Assembly: GCA_017480785.1 (NCBI GenBank)
Contig: JAFURZ010000013.1
Span: 287,197-351,196, forward strand
Reading direction: 5' to 3'
DNA length: 64,000 bases
Source of the DNA: Bacteroidales bacterium
Lineage (GTDB): Bacteria; Bacteroidota; Bacteroidia; Bacteroidales; P3
Shown: positions 17,652 to 28,255 of the stretch, piece by piece
Layout: the number at the start of each line of letters is the position of its first letter
Position numbering within the stretch: the first letter of the stretch is position 1
The notes under the pieces: model-generated
Seen by the model: the letters and a program-made list of their open reading frames with translations, nothing else
Database searches by the model: none
Told to the model about the DNA's origin: nothing
Position numbers and translations under genes: made by a program

Positions 17652-17740
17652 TCACCAATTAATGGTTCAAACAATTCATCTATTCTTTCATGGTATGTAT
17701 CATTCACCCTGTTTTTAATTTATTTTCACAGGCGGCAGCA

Positions 17741-18844
17741 TCAACCCGCGGGGAGGGTCTTATGGTAGTGGCAGTTGATGACCTCGCGGCAGTCGCCGTG
17801 CCAGTTGTGCATACCGCCCCCGAGGCAGTCGCGGAACTTGCGGCAGTCCTTGCACATGCCACGGCGGGCCCAGCGGCGGTCGCGGAAGGGCTGGAAGCGC
17901 GTCTGCCACACCTCCCACAGGCTGTCCTGGTAGATATTGCCCTGGGCGAACGCCTGCCGGTCTACGTTGGGACAGGCACAGATGGTGCCGTCGATGAGCA
18001 CGGAGGCAATGTTGATGCCGGCGTGGCAGAAGAAGGGGTTCTGCCGCACCCGCCGTTCGTATCGCCCGAGGTAGCCCTCGCAGCTGAAGGTGACATTCAT
18101 AAATGCACGATTGCGCGCTTGCGAGGTTACGTGCGCGTTGCTGGTCCGCTTCTCCTCAATGAAGTCCATCAGCTGGCAGAACTGGCCGTCGGAGAGGTGC
18201 AGCTCGGGCTGACCCACGGCACGGCCGATGGGGATGATGGTGAAGAGGCGCCATTGCGGCACCCCCAGGGCGGCCAGCCGGTCGTGGATGGCCTGCAGCT
18301 GCGGCAGGTTGCGCTGGTTGACGCAGGTGACCACGTCGAAGTTCAGCCGTGGCTCGCGGGCAGCGATGGCGATGGCCTCCAGGGTGCGGGTGAAGCTGCC
18401 CTCGCGGCCCCGCATCCAGTCGTGCTCAGCCTCCAACCCGTCGAGGCTGATGGTGAGGGCGCCCATGCCGGCCCCCATCAGGCGACGGTGCATCTCGTGG
18501 TCATAGAGCCATCCGTTGCTGACGATACCCCAGCCCACGTGCCGCTTCTTCAGCGCCACCCCCAGGTCGCAGAGGTCGGGCCGCAACAGCGGCTCGCCAC
18601 CGGTCACCACCACGGTGAAACCCGGCACGCGGGCCTGCTCGGGTATGGTGTCGAACGCCCGCAGGAAGTCCTCCAACGGCATATCAGGCTCACTGCCCGG
18701 CGCCGTACAATCGCTGCCGCAATGACGGCAATGCAGGTTGCAGCGCGTGGTGCACTCCCAGAAGAGGTAGTTCAACTCGTGAACCCGCGCCTCCATGTCG
18801 TGGAAGCGACGGTGCAGGAAGTCGCGTATGGGCGTCCCACTCAT
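17741..18844 (-). CDS. Radical SAM/SPASM enzyme of a radical SAM/lipoprotein pair
   Basis: 367 residues from the ATG at 18844, which overlaps the lipoprotein stop (ATGA). The radical SAM cluster motif is CNLHCRHC (Cys35, Cys39, Cys42), followed by VVVTGGEPLLRPDL, which binds S-adenosylmethionine. The C-terminal Cys-rich part (FFCHAG, CACPNVD, CKDCRKFRDCLGGG, CREVINCHYH) is a SPASM-type domain that would hold extra iron-sulfur clusters. Such enzymes modify peptides or proteins. A radical SAM paired with a small lipoprotein is a known Bacteroidota arrangement; the neighbouring lipoprotein is the probable substrate or partner, but the chemistry is unknown. Confidence 0.85.
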   Translation of the reverse strand: MSGTPIRDFLHRRFHDMEARVHELNYLFWECTTRCNLHCRHCGSDCTAPGSEPDMPLEDFLRAFDTIPEQARVPGFTVVVTGGEPLLRPDLCDLGVALKKRHVGWGIVSNGWLYDHEMHRRLMGAGMGALTISLDGLEAEHDWMRGREGSFTRTLEAIAIAAREPRLNFDVVTCVNQRNLPQLQAIHDRLAALGVPQWRLFTIIPIGRAVGQPELHLSDGQFCQLMDFIEEKRTSNAHVTSQARNRAFMNVTFSCEGYLGRYERRVRQNPFFCHAGINIASVLIDGTICACPNVDRQAFAQGNIYQDSLWEVWQTRFQPFRDRRWARRGMCKDCRKFRDCLGGGMHNWHGDCREVINCHYHKTLPAG

Positions 18845-19224
18845 TGCACGCGGCGAAGGACGATATCGATGGTGTCGGTCAGGCCGGTATTGAACACCGT
18901 ATCCAGCATCTCGTACTGCGACTGCTCGTCCTCGAAACGGAAATTGACGTTCGTATCCTGACAAATATAATTCGTCACCCCGATATCGGCAATTCCCGCC
19001 GAGTCGGTATATCCTCCCAACACCCAGTCGTATTCATAATCTTGGTTCGACTGCCACTGCGACGACACCTTGATGTCGGGCAGCGGCTCGTGGTCTTTGT
19101 CAGACACCACACGGAAGGTCATCCTGTCATAGCAATAGTCGGGCTCAATGCCATAGCAGGCCTGGAAGACAAACATGGCGGCTGTCAGCGAAACGCCTTT
19201 CAGTATTTTTCTCAGCAGTCTCAT
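18841..19224 (-). CDS. Lipoprotein partner of the radical SAM enzyme
   Basis: 127 residues. RKILKGVSLTAAMFVFQAC is a lipoprotein signal with the acylated Cys at 23, followed by YGIEPDYCYD. The known family of radical SAM-associated lipoproteins has the same RK...G.SL and QACYG start. The mature part looks like a small beta-sandwich (RVVSDKDHEPLPDIKVS, then GGYTDSAGIADIGV) similar to carboxypeptidase-regulatory folds. Coupled by a 4-bp overlap to the enzyme gene. Whether it is the modified substrate is unproven. Confidence 0.8.
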   Translation of the reverse strand: MRLLRKILKGVSLTAAMFVFQACYGIEPDYCYDRMTFRVVSDKDHEPLPDIKVSSQWQSNQDYEYDWVLGGYTDSAGIADIGVTNYICQDTNVNFRFEDEQSQYEMLDTVFNTGLTDTIDIVLRRVQ

Positions 19225-19252
19225 GGCGGAAATGTATTTGAGGTTTTTCGGT

Positions 19253-19261
19253 GCAAAAATA
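19253..19261 (-). promoter_or_regulatory. Promoter -7 box of radical SAM/lipoprotein operon
   Basis: Minus strand TATTTTTGC, about 30 bp before the lipoprotein ATG. The -33 box is poor, so only the -7 element is claimed. Confidence 0.55.
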
Positions 19262-19305
19262 CAAAATAATTTTGATACGGGAGAAAAAATATTCTGCTCC
19301 CCACA

Positions 19306-19407
19306 TCCTCAGGGTTTTCGACTACAGTTCAACTTGAGTTTTACGGTAGTATTACGCTTTTCCCCGAAGAACAGCCGAAGAACAACCGTAATACTACCGT
19401 AGAAATG
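19306..19407 (+). repeat. ~100-bp inverted-repeat element, copy 1
   Basis: CAGTTCAACTTGA (19326-19338), then TACGGTAGTATTACG (19342-19356) and its inverse CGTAATACTACCGTA (19387-19401). The reverse complement of 35781-35885 matches it along nearly the whole length, including flanks (AGGGTTTTC at one end, GAAATGG at the other). Sits just past the 3' end of the hypothetical gene. Confidence 0.8.
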
Positions 19408-19420
19408 GCGGCGGGGGTGG

Positions 19421-19924
19421 TCAGGCGGGGTGGGGCTGGTATTTCTTGGCCAGCTCGTCGAGGAGGGCGGCGCGTTCCTGCCGTTGCTCGTCGGGGGTGT
19501 ACTGCGGGTCGTCGAAGGAGAAGACCTTGCCCTCCGGCACCTCGCCGAGGTCGTCGGGGTCCAGCTCGCGGCCGAGGCCGGCCTGCATCCAGGCCATCTC
19601 GCGGATGGAGAAGAGGCAGCGGGCGCACCACACTTCGCGCTCGTTGCCCAGGGGGAAGTCGCCGTCGAGGTCTTTGGCCGCCCGGTGGAAGGGTGCTTCG
19701 TCGGCCACCCGCTGGGCATAGGCGGTGTCGTCGGGCATGCCTCCGAGGTTTGCCAATCCCCCATACAGACTGTAGGCCAGGTGGATGCGCTCGACGAGCC
19801 GGTCGACCGTCGGGGCCAGTTCGGGGTGTTTGCGGCCTATCGCCCCGTAGGCGTCAAGCCACTGCTGCAGACAGTCGTCGGGGCTGTCCCAGTAGCTGCG
19901 GTTCAGTGCATAGATGGGTTCCAT
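19421..19924 (-). CDS. Hypothetical protein, third gene of glycosidase operon
   Basis: 167 residues, no signal peptide and no membrane segment, so probably cytoplasmic. Mostly helical and rich in Glu, Asp and Ala, with two Cys close together (WCARC). No family recognised. It starts 6 bp after the PNGase F-like gene and is probably co-transcribed with it; the link to glycan breakdown is positional only. Confidence 0.7.
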   Translation of the reverse strand: MEPIYALNRSYWDSPDDCLQQWLDAYGAIGRKHPELAPTVDRLVERIHLAYSLYGGLANLGGMPDDTAYAQRVADEAPFHRAAKDLDGDFPLGNEREVWCARCLFSIREMAWMQAGLGRELDPDDLGEVPEGKVFSFDDPQYTPDEQRQERAALLDELAKKYQPHPA

Positions 19925-19930
19925 ATTGCG

Positions 19931-21658
19931 CTAGTATTCGATTATCAATGTGCCGCTGACGGCCCAGTGGCTGAACATGCCCTCGACGGGCTTGCCCTGC
20001 GGGATGGCGACGGTGAGGGTGTGCTCGCGGCCGTCGGCCCAGGGCGTGAGGTCGAAGTAGACGGGCTGCGTGGCGGTGCCGGGGCACCATCCGGAGCGCG
20101 AGAGGTCGCTGCTGCTGAGCCCGTTCCAGAAATTGCCGCTGACGGGGTTAAGGTCGCGGTAGCAGCCGCAGTCCTCGCGCCAGGGGGTGTGCGTGAAGGC
20201 TACCTTGCCGTCGATGAGGAGGGTGTTCTGCTTGGGCACGAACTCGTCGCCCTCGCCCCAGCCGCCGTGGCCGGTGCTGATGTAGCGCAGGCGGGCGCGG
20301 CTCACGGGGTTGTTGTTGAGGCCACGGGTGTCGATGCGGAAGGTGACGGTGAGCGAGTCGGTGGCGAAGAGCTTGCCGTAGTTCTGGCCAGCCATCTCGA
20401 GCACGTTGCAGGTGTTGAAGAGCACCTGTATCTCTTGCGACTCTTCGTTGAACCACTCGCGTTGGTCGCCGGGGTACGACTTGACGTCCATCGTCAGCAG
20501 GTGGCCCCCGCCGTCGTAGTTGCCTATCCATGCGCCGACAAGCATGTCGCCGCCGATATACACGTCGGTTATCTCCTGCTTGTAGTAGGTCTCGGGGCGC
20601 CAATCGATGCCGTAGCCCTGCATGCGGTCGTTGAAGCGGCCCACACCGAAGGGGGTGAAGAAGCGCACCCACTCCAGCGCCGGCGCATAACCGTCGGTAC
20701 ACATGATGCCTTGGTAGCGCTCGCCGTCGCGGCCGGTGAAGAGGGGCAGCGAGTCGGGGTGGTTGTTGATGCCGTCGAAGAAGGTGGAGCGCCCGCCGTA
20801 GGGGATGATGAATATCGACCCCGTGCGGTCGTAGGCGTCGCCGTTGCTGCGCTGGTGCAGCTCGACGAAGTGCTGGTAGTGGTCGGGGAGGATGGGCAGG
20901 TGCACCCGTTTCAGTATCAACGTGCCGCCGGCGAAGTGCAGCACCGTATCCATCGGCATCTGCCTCTGGTCGCCGTCCACATGGGCGTTCTGCGCGCCCC
21001 AGTGCAGCTGCTCATGGTCGAAGATGCGGGTGGTGACGACGAGGCGCTGCTTCATGATGCGGTCCAGCTCGCGGGGGGACACACGTTTAGTGGGTAGTGG
21101 GTAGTGGGTAGTGGATAGCACTTGTCCACGACTGCTACCCACTGACCACTGACCACTACCCACTTTCTCGGCTTTGGCCAGCACCAACCGCTTCTGCCCG
21201 TTGCGGGTGAACGAGCGCAGCACTCCCTTGTTCAACCCATAGTAAGGCAGCGGGTTGACGCTGACGGGCGCCCGCTCGTCCATCTCGAACTCCAAGGTGT
21301 TGCTGTTGATGGAAGTTTTCCACTTTCCACTTTCCACTTTCCACTCCAAATCGCTCCGCGAGAAGCCTGTGCGATAGTAATACACGCTGTCGTCGTAGGC
21401 GGCGGTGACGGTGATGCTGTCGGCGTCGTAGTCCACCCCGGTGACGGTCTGGCAGTAGCCGCGTATCAGCTCGCCCTCGGGCTGCGGCGTGTGGATGTAG
21501 AGGGTGTTGCCGTAGCGGTAGACGGTGATTTCCGACGTGTCGTTCTGCTCACCGTACTCGATTTGCCAGTAGGTGAAGCGGTTGGCACCCTTGGGAATCT
21601 TCACTTGGGCGGCCGCCAGCAGGGGCAGCATCAGGGCCAGGAGGAGTGTCTTTTTCAT
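19931..21658 (-). CDS. Secreted PNGase F-like glycosidase carrying repeat inserts
   Basis: 575 residues with a signal peptide (KKTLLLALMLPLLAAAQ). The C-terminal half matches peptide:N-glycosidase F: VLFNTCNVLEMAGQNYGKLF, then YISTGHGGWGEGDEFVPKQN and CGCYRDLNPVSGNFWNG. These enzymes release N-linked glycans from glycoproteins by cutting the Asn-GlcNAc amide bond. Two regions are out of place: residues ~105-114 (EWKVESGKWK, a GTGGAAA heptamer run) and ~165-190 (SGQWSVGSSRGQVLSTTHY, a 76-bp palindromic element). Both keep the frame. Lies 21 bp downstream of the beta-galactosidase gene, giving a logical N-glycan-degrading pair. Activity with the inserts is untested. Confidence 0.8.
   Translation of the reverse strand: MKKTLLLALMLPLLAAAQVKIPKGANRFTYWQIEYGEQNDTSEITVYRYGNTLYIHTPQPEGELIRGYCQTVTGVDYDADSITVTAAYDDSVYYYRTGFSRSDLEWKVESGKWKTSINSNTLEFEMDERAPVSVNPLPYYGLNKGVLRSFTRNGQKRLVLAKAEKVGSGQWSVGSSRGQVLSTTHYPLPTKRVSPRELDRIMKQRLVVTTRIFDHEQLHWGAQNAHVDGDQRQMPMDTVLHFAGGTLILKRVHLPILPDHYQHFVELHQRSNGDAYDRTGSIFIIPYGGRSTFFDGINNHPDSLPLFTGRDGERYQGIMCTDGYAPALEWVRFFTPFGVGRFNDRMQGYGIDWRPETYYKQEITDVYIGGDMLVGAWIGNYDGGGHLLTMDVKSYPGDQREWFNEESQEIQVLFNTCNVLEMAGQNYGKLFATDSLTVTFRIDTRGLNNNPVSRARLRYISTGHGGWGEGDEFVPKQNTLLIDGKVAFTHTPWREDCGCYRDLNPVSGNFWNGLSSSDLSRSGWCPGTATQPVYFDLTPWADGREHTLTVAIPQGKPVEGMFSHWAVSGTLIIEY
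21089..21164. repeat. 76-bp palindromic element in frame inside PNGase F-like gene
   Basis: Left arm is AGTGGGT heptamers ending in GGATAGCA, centre CTTGTCCACGAC, right arm TGCTACCC then ACTGACC/ACTACCC heptamers inverted. Arms pair over ~32 bp with a few mismatches. Same length and same coded centre (S-R-G-Q) as the element at 23342-23417. Confidence 0.9.
21314..21345. repeat. GTGGAAA heptamer run in frame inside PNGase F-like gene
   Basis: Four copies of GTGGAAA on the minus strand, coding KVESGKWK. No inverted arm follows, unlike the 76-bp elements. Confidence 0.8.
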
Positions 21659-21679
21659 GTATGCGGTGTATGTGTATGT

Positions 21680-25112
<3,433 letters not shown>

Positions 25113-25123
25113 GAAAAAATATG

Positions 25124-25132
25124 TATTTTTGC
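25124..25132 (+). promoter_or_regulatory. Promoter -7 box of rsgA-marC
   Basis: TATTTTTGC, 12 bp before the rsgA ATG; near-leaderless transcript expected. The -33 box is weak. Confidence 0.5.
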
Positions 25133-25144
25133 AGCCCGAAAGAC

Positions 25145-26095
25145 ATGCAAGAAGGACTCGTCATACGAACCACCGGCAGCTGGTACCGCGTGCTGCTTTC
25201 CGCCCCCGACGGAGACGGGAAGCAGCTGGACTGCCGCCTGCGCGGAAACTACCGCCTGCGGGGCAACAAACAGACCAATCCTGTCGCCGTGGGCGACCAC
25301 GTGCAGTTCGAGCTGCAGGACGACGGCACCGGCGTCATCCACGACGTGCAGGACCGCCGCAACTACATCGTGCGCCGCGCCACCAAACTCAGCAAGCAGA
25401 CCCACGTCATCGCCGCCAACATCGACCTGCTCTGCATCGTCGCCACCCTCGGCCTGCCCCGCACCTCCACCGGCTTCATCGATCGCCTCCTCGTCACCGC
25501 CGAAGCCTACCACATACCCGCCGCCATCCTCTTCAACAAGTGCGACCTGCTGGTGGACGACGAACTGCGCGGGATGCAGCAAGAGCTCTCCGACATGTAC
25601 CGTTCCGTCGGCTACCCCGTGCTTGAAATATCCGCCCTCAACGGACAAGGCCTCGACGAGGTGCGCAGCCTCATCGCCGGCCGCACCGTTCTCTTCAGCG
25701 GCCACAGCGGCGTCGGCAAAAGCGCACTCCTCAACGCCCTCTGCCCGGGCCTCGGCCTCAAGGTGGGGCAACTCTCCGAATGGAGCCTCAAAGGGAAGCA
25801 CACCACCACCTTCGCCGAAATATTCCCCATCAGCCTCACCCCCGACGGGGGTGAGGCCACCTACCTCATCGACACCCCCGGCATCAAGGAGTTCGGCATG
25901 GTCGACTTCAACGCGCAGGAGCTGTCCCATTTCTTCCCCGAGATGCGGGCCGTGCTCCACGACTGCCACTTCGCCAACTGCACCCACCGCCACGAGCCCG
26001 GCTGCGCCGTGAAGCAGGCCATCGACGACGGCCGCATACCCGCCGAGCGCTACCGCAACTACCTCAACATCCTCGACAACATCGACACCCCATAA
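25145..26095 (+). CDS. rsgA: Ribosome small-subunit GTPase RsgA
   Basis: 316 residues from the ATG at 25145, which starts the OB-fold (QEGLVIRTTGSWYRV). The GTPase motifs come in circularly permuted order, the family hallmark: G4 LFNKCD, then G1 SGHSGVGKSALLNAL, then G3 IDTPGIKEFGM. A C-terminal zinc-binding segment follows (CHFANCTHRHEPGC). RsgA checks late maturation of the 30S subunit. A much longer upstream frame exists on this strand, but it is the shadow of the beta-galactosidase gene. The marC-like gene follows after 21 bp. Confidence 0.95.
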   Translation: MQEGLVIRTTGSWYRVLLSAPDGDGKQLDCRLRGNYRLRGNKQTNPVAVGDHVQFELQDDGTGVIHDVQDRRNYIVRRATKLSKQTHVIAANIDLLCIVATLGLPRTSTGFIDRLLVTAEAYHIPAAILFNKCDLLVDDELRGMQQELSDMYRSVGYPVLEISALNGQGLDEVRSLIAGRTVLFSGHSGVGKSALLNALCPGLGLKVGQLSEWSLKGKHTTTFAEIFPISLTPDGGEATYLIDTPGIKEFGMVDFNAQELSHFFPEMRAVLHDCHFANCTHRHEPGCAVKQAIDDGRIPAERYRNYLNILDNIDTP

Positions 26096-26116
26096 ATCCA
26101 AAAACCCTTACCACCC

Positions 26117-26695
26117 ATGGTCAACCTCGTAGAAATCTTCAGCACCTTCCTCGTCATGTTCGCCATCATCGACATCACAGGCTCCATCCCCATCTTCGTC
26201 TCCATGCGCGACAAGGGGTCGAAAATCAAACCCTTCCAGGCCACCGGCGCCGCCCTCGTCCTCTTCATCGGGTTCTACTTCCTCGGCGACGCCCTCCTGC
26301 GCCTCTTCGGCATCGACATGCCCTCCTTCGCCGTCGCCGGCTCGCTGGTGCTCCTCATCCTGGCCCTCGAGATGATTCTCGGACGCGACATCATCAAGAA
26401 CGAACCCGCCTCCTCGGGCGCCAGCATCGTCCCCATCGCCTTCCCACTCATCGCCGGCCCCGGCGCCATCACCGCCTTCATATCGCTCCACGCCGAATAC
26501 CAGACCGTGAACATTATGATAGGCCTGGCCCTCAACATCGTCATCGACTACTTCGTGCTGCGCTACCTCGACAAAATCACCCACTGGCTGGGGGCCGACA
26601 TCATCTACGTGCTGCGCAAGTTCTTCGGCGTCATCCTCCTGGCCATGGCCGTCAAACTCTTCGCCGGCAACGTCACAGCCATCTTCACCCCCTGA
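26117..26695 (+). CDS. MarC family integral membrane protein
   Basis: 192 residues with six predicted membrane segments. Begins VEIFSTFLVMFAIIDITGSIPIF, as MarC/YchE proteins do, and carries FPLIAGPGAITAFISL, the second conserved block. The MarC family was once tied to multiple antibiotic resistance, but that link has not held up; some members move amino acids. Substrate unknown. Probably co-transcribed with rsgA. Confidence 0.88.
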   Translation: MVNLVEIFSTFLVMFAIIDITGSIPIFVSMRDKGSKIKPFQATGAALVLFIGFYFLGDALLRLFGIDMPSFAVAGSLVLLILALEMILGRDIIKNEPASSGASIVPIAFPLIAGPGAITAFISLHAEYQTVNIMIGLALNIVIDYFVLRYLDKITHWLGADIIYVLRKFFGVILLAMAVKLFAGNVTAIFTP

Positions 26696-26704
26696 CGCCA
26701 CCCT

Positions 26705-26827
26705 TAATTCGAGTAATTCGCTTATAATTGACCTGCGTAGCTTAGAATAATTCGAGTAATTCGCTTACAATTAGAGTAATTCGCTTATAATTGACCTGCG
26801 TAGCTTAGAATAATTCGAGTAATTCGC
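26705..26827. repeat. Direct repeats with AATTCGAGT units
   Basis: Two near-identical 44-bp blocks (around 26706-26749 and 26770-26813, 64 bp apart) contain GTAATTCGCTTATAATTG and GACCTGCGTAGCTTAGAAT, with extra AATTCGAGTAATTCGC copies around them. They fill the gap between the MarC gene and the tRNA terminator. Confidence 0.85.
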
Positions 26828-26831
26828 CGTT

Positions 26832-26866
26832 AAATAAAAAAGAAGACCGCCGTTCACGACAGTCTT
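26832..26866 (-). terminator. Terminator after tRNA-Ala (CGC)
   Basis: Minus strand hairpin AAGACTGTCGTG/AACGGCGGTCTT followed by CTTTTTTATTT. Confidence 0.7.
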
Positions 26867-26871
26867 CCTTG

Positions 26872-26944
26872 TGGAGTAGATGGGACTCGAACCCACTACC
26901 TTTTGATTGCGAACCAAATGCTCTACCAGATGAGCTACTACCCC
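26872..26944 (-). tRNA. tRNA-Ala (anticodon CGC)
   Basis: Full cloverleaf on the minus strand: acceptor GGGGTAG/CTACTCC with the G3-U70 pair that marks alanine tRNAs, D arm GCTC/GAGC, anticodon loop TTCGCAA (CGC, reads GCG), T arm with TTCGAGT. The anticodon stem closes with a G-U pair. CCA not encoded. Confidence 0.88.
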
Positions 26945-26951
26945 TTCTTAC

Positions 26952-26980
26952 CAAAAAAAGGGCCGTCGCAGCGACCCTCT
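26952..26980 (-). terminator. Terminator-like hairpin between the two tRNA-Ala genes
   Basis: Minus strand GGGTCGC...GGCCCT followed by TTTTTTT. It separates the GGC tRNA from the CGC tRNA, so read-through or processing decides expression of the second. Confidence 0.55.
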
Positions 26981-26986
26981 CTTCTG

Positions 26987-27060
<74 letters not shown>

Positions 27061-27094
27061 GTTTTATCTAGGCCTTCTTCTGTCGAAAGCGGGT

Positions 27095-27126
27095 GCAAAA
27101 GTACAACCTTTTTCCGAACTGACAAA
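27095..27126 (-). promoter_or_regulatory. Promoter of tRNA-Ala pair
   Basis: Minus strand TTTG (27123-27126), 19 bp, TACTTTTGC (27095-27103), ~35 bp before the first tRNA. Confidence 0.82.
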
Positions 27127-27376
27127 ATTTTTTTGCCACCAACCGCTCGATTTTCTTTTATATCACTTGACAATCATCCATTTAGAACAAATATTTTTTT
27201 CATCCTCCACCGCCGGAATCCCCTGCAAACGGTCCCTCGTCGGGCCACCGGAACGCCGTTTTCGCCCCTCGGCGGCCACCTCCCCCACCCTCCCCGCCGA
27301 CACCCGCCGACACGGCCGCGACCCCGCCGCCAAGGGGCCTGCCCATCGGAGCCCTGCGACGGCGAGAGCGAGCGGA

Positions 27377-27652
27377 TTAGGTCGCGCACGACCTATCTCC
27401 CGACCACCGCCGGGTCCCCTCCGTAACAACTCCGTAACAACTCCGACACAACTCCGAGGATGGTCCGACTGCAGTCGGACCTAACACGTTGATAACACGT
27501 ATTTAAACCGGCATTAAGACGGTTTTGAGGCGGTTTCCGCTGAAAATCAACCACATCCGCTTTTTCGCATTTCTGTACACCACGCCTCCCCGTCGGCACA
27601 TCGGTCACCGTCGGAAAAGCTAATAATTCTTAAATAAATCGTGCGCGACCTT
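27377..27652 (+). repeat. Copy 2 of the three-copy intergenic element
   Basis: Starts with hairpin TTAGGTCG/CGACCTA (27377-27396), then 11-mers CCGTAACAACT (27421 on), the perfect 20-bp palindrome GGTCCGACTGCAGTCGGACC (27462-27481), TTGATAACACG, TTTAAACCG and GAAAATCAACCACATCCG, and ends with GTGCGCGACC (27641-27650). Nearly base for base like copy 3 at 62664. The rest of the 600-bp gap (27127-27376) is GC-rich with no gene seen. Confidence 0.9.
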
Positions 27653-27661
27653 TTCGCCGGC

Positions 27662-28255
27662 CTATTCTGCAGGCGCGAGAAGGGATGGGTGGTCGGAGAA
27701 GCCGGCGGGCACCTTGTCCCACATGTAGGAGAACCCGTAGGCATCCTTGTAGACCAGGTTCTCGTCGTCGGCAAAAGTCACCAGGTACTGCCTCGGCACC
27801 ACGGCGCCGAGGGCAAGGTGGAACATCAGGTTGAGGCGGTTGCTGTCCATCGTCCACCGGAATTGCTGCGCCTCCTCGCGGTACACATCCTCGGCATCGT
27901 CCCAGCGGGTGCCCGTGCCGTCGGCCATATAGAGCTCGTGTTCAGTGCCATTCGTCCACTCGCCGACGAGCAGTTTGGGGTCGTAGATTACCTTCTGCCT
28001 GGGAGCGAAGAGCCGCCAGTCGGTGGGCGGCAAGGTGTCCTGGCTCAGCTGGAAGCCCCGGGGCGGCCGGCCGGAGGAGTCGGGCAGGACCGAGGGGGTG
28101 CTGTCGACCGTTGCCGGAGGGGCGACGGTGTCGGACGGCGCAGGGAGGGCCGGCTGCTCCTTACGGGCATGGCGGCAGCCCGCCAGGAGCAGCACGGTGG
28201 CCAACAGCAGCGTCACGGCGCGGCCGGCGGAGGGTAGACGGACGTTATTTCCCAA
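27662..28255 (-). CDS. Hypothetical lipoprotein
   Basis: 197 residues from a TTG at 28255, the only start that keeps a basic n-region (RLPSAGR) before the hydrophobic core; GTG at 28216 is the alternative. Lipobox LLAGC, Cys ~27, then a Pro/Ser/Thr-rich linker. The globular part (LVGEWTNGTEHELYMADGTG, then NRLNLMFHL and VTFADDENLVYKDA) looks like a small lipocalin-type beta-barrel seen in Bacteroidales lipoproteins, but this is only a resemblance. Overlaps the upstream stop by 11 bp; last gene of the operon. Confidence 0.7.
   Translation of the reverse strand: MGNNVRLPSAGRAVTLLLATVLLLAGCRHARKEQPALPAPSDTVAPPATVDSTPSVLPDSSGRPPRGFQLSQDTLPPTDWRLFAPRQKVIYDPKLLVGEWTNGTEHELYMADGTGTRWDDAEDVYREEAQQFRWTMDSNRLNLMFHLALGAVVPRQYLVTFADDENLVYKDAYGFSYMWDKVPAGFSDHPSLLAPAE

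Noticed and set aside
18845-18964. 40-residue N-terminal extension of the radical SAM protein
   Set aside because: It lies entirely over the lipoprotein gene; the ATG at 18844 gives the ATGA overlap and the expected N-terminus.
26705-26827. Possible CRISPR array
   Set aside because: Only two long blocks, with spacer-like part not unique and no cas genes in the window.
27133-27429. Open frames on both strands in the GC-rich gap after tRNA-Ala
   Set aside because: Pro/Arg-rich, overlapping on both strands, no homology signal; typical of GC-rich non-coding DNA.
27393-27608. Minus-strand open frame shared by repeat copies 2 and 3 (SDCSRTILGVVSELLRSCYGG)
   Set aside because: Conserved because the DNA element is repeated; no start context, and the other copy is broken. 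Treated as non-coding.
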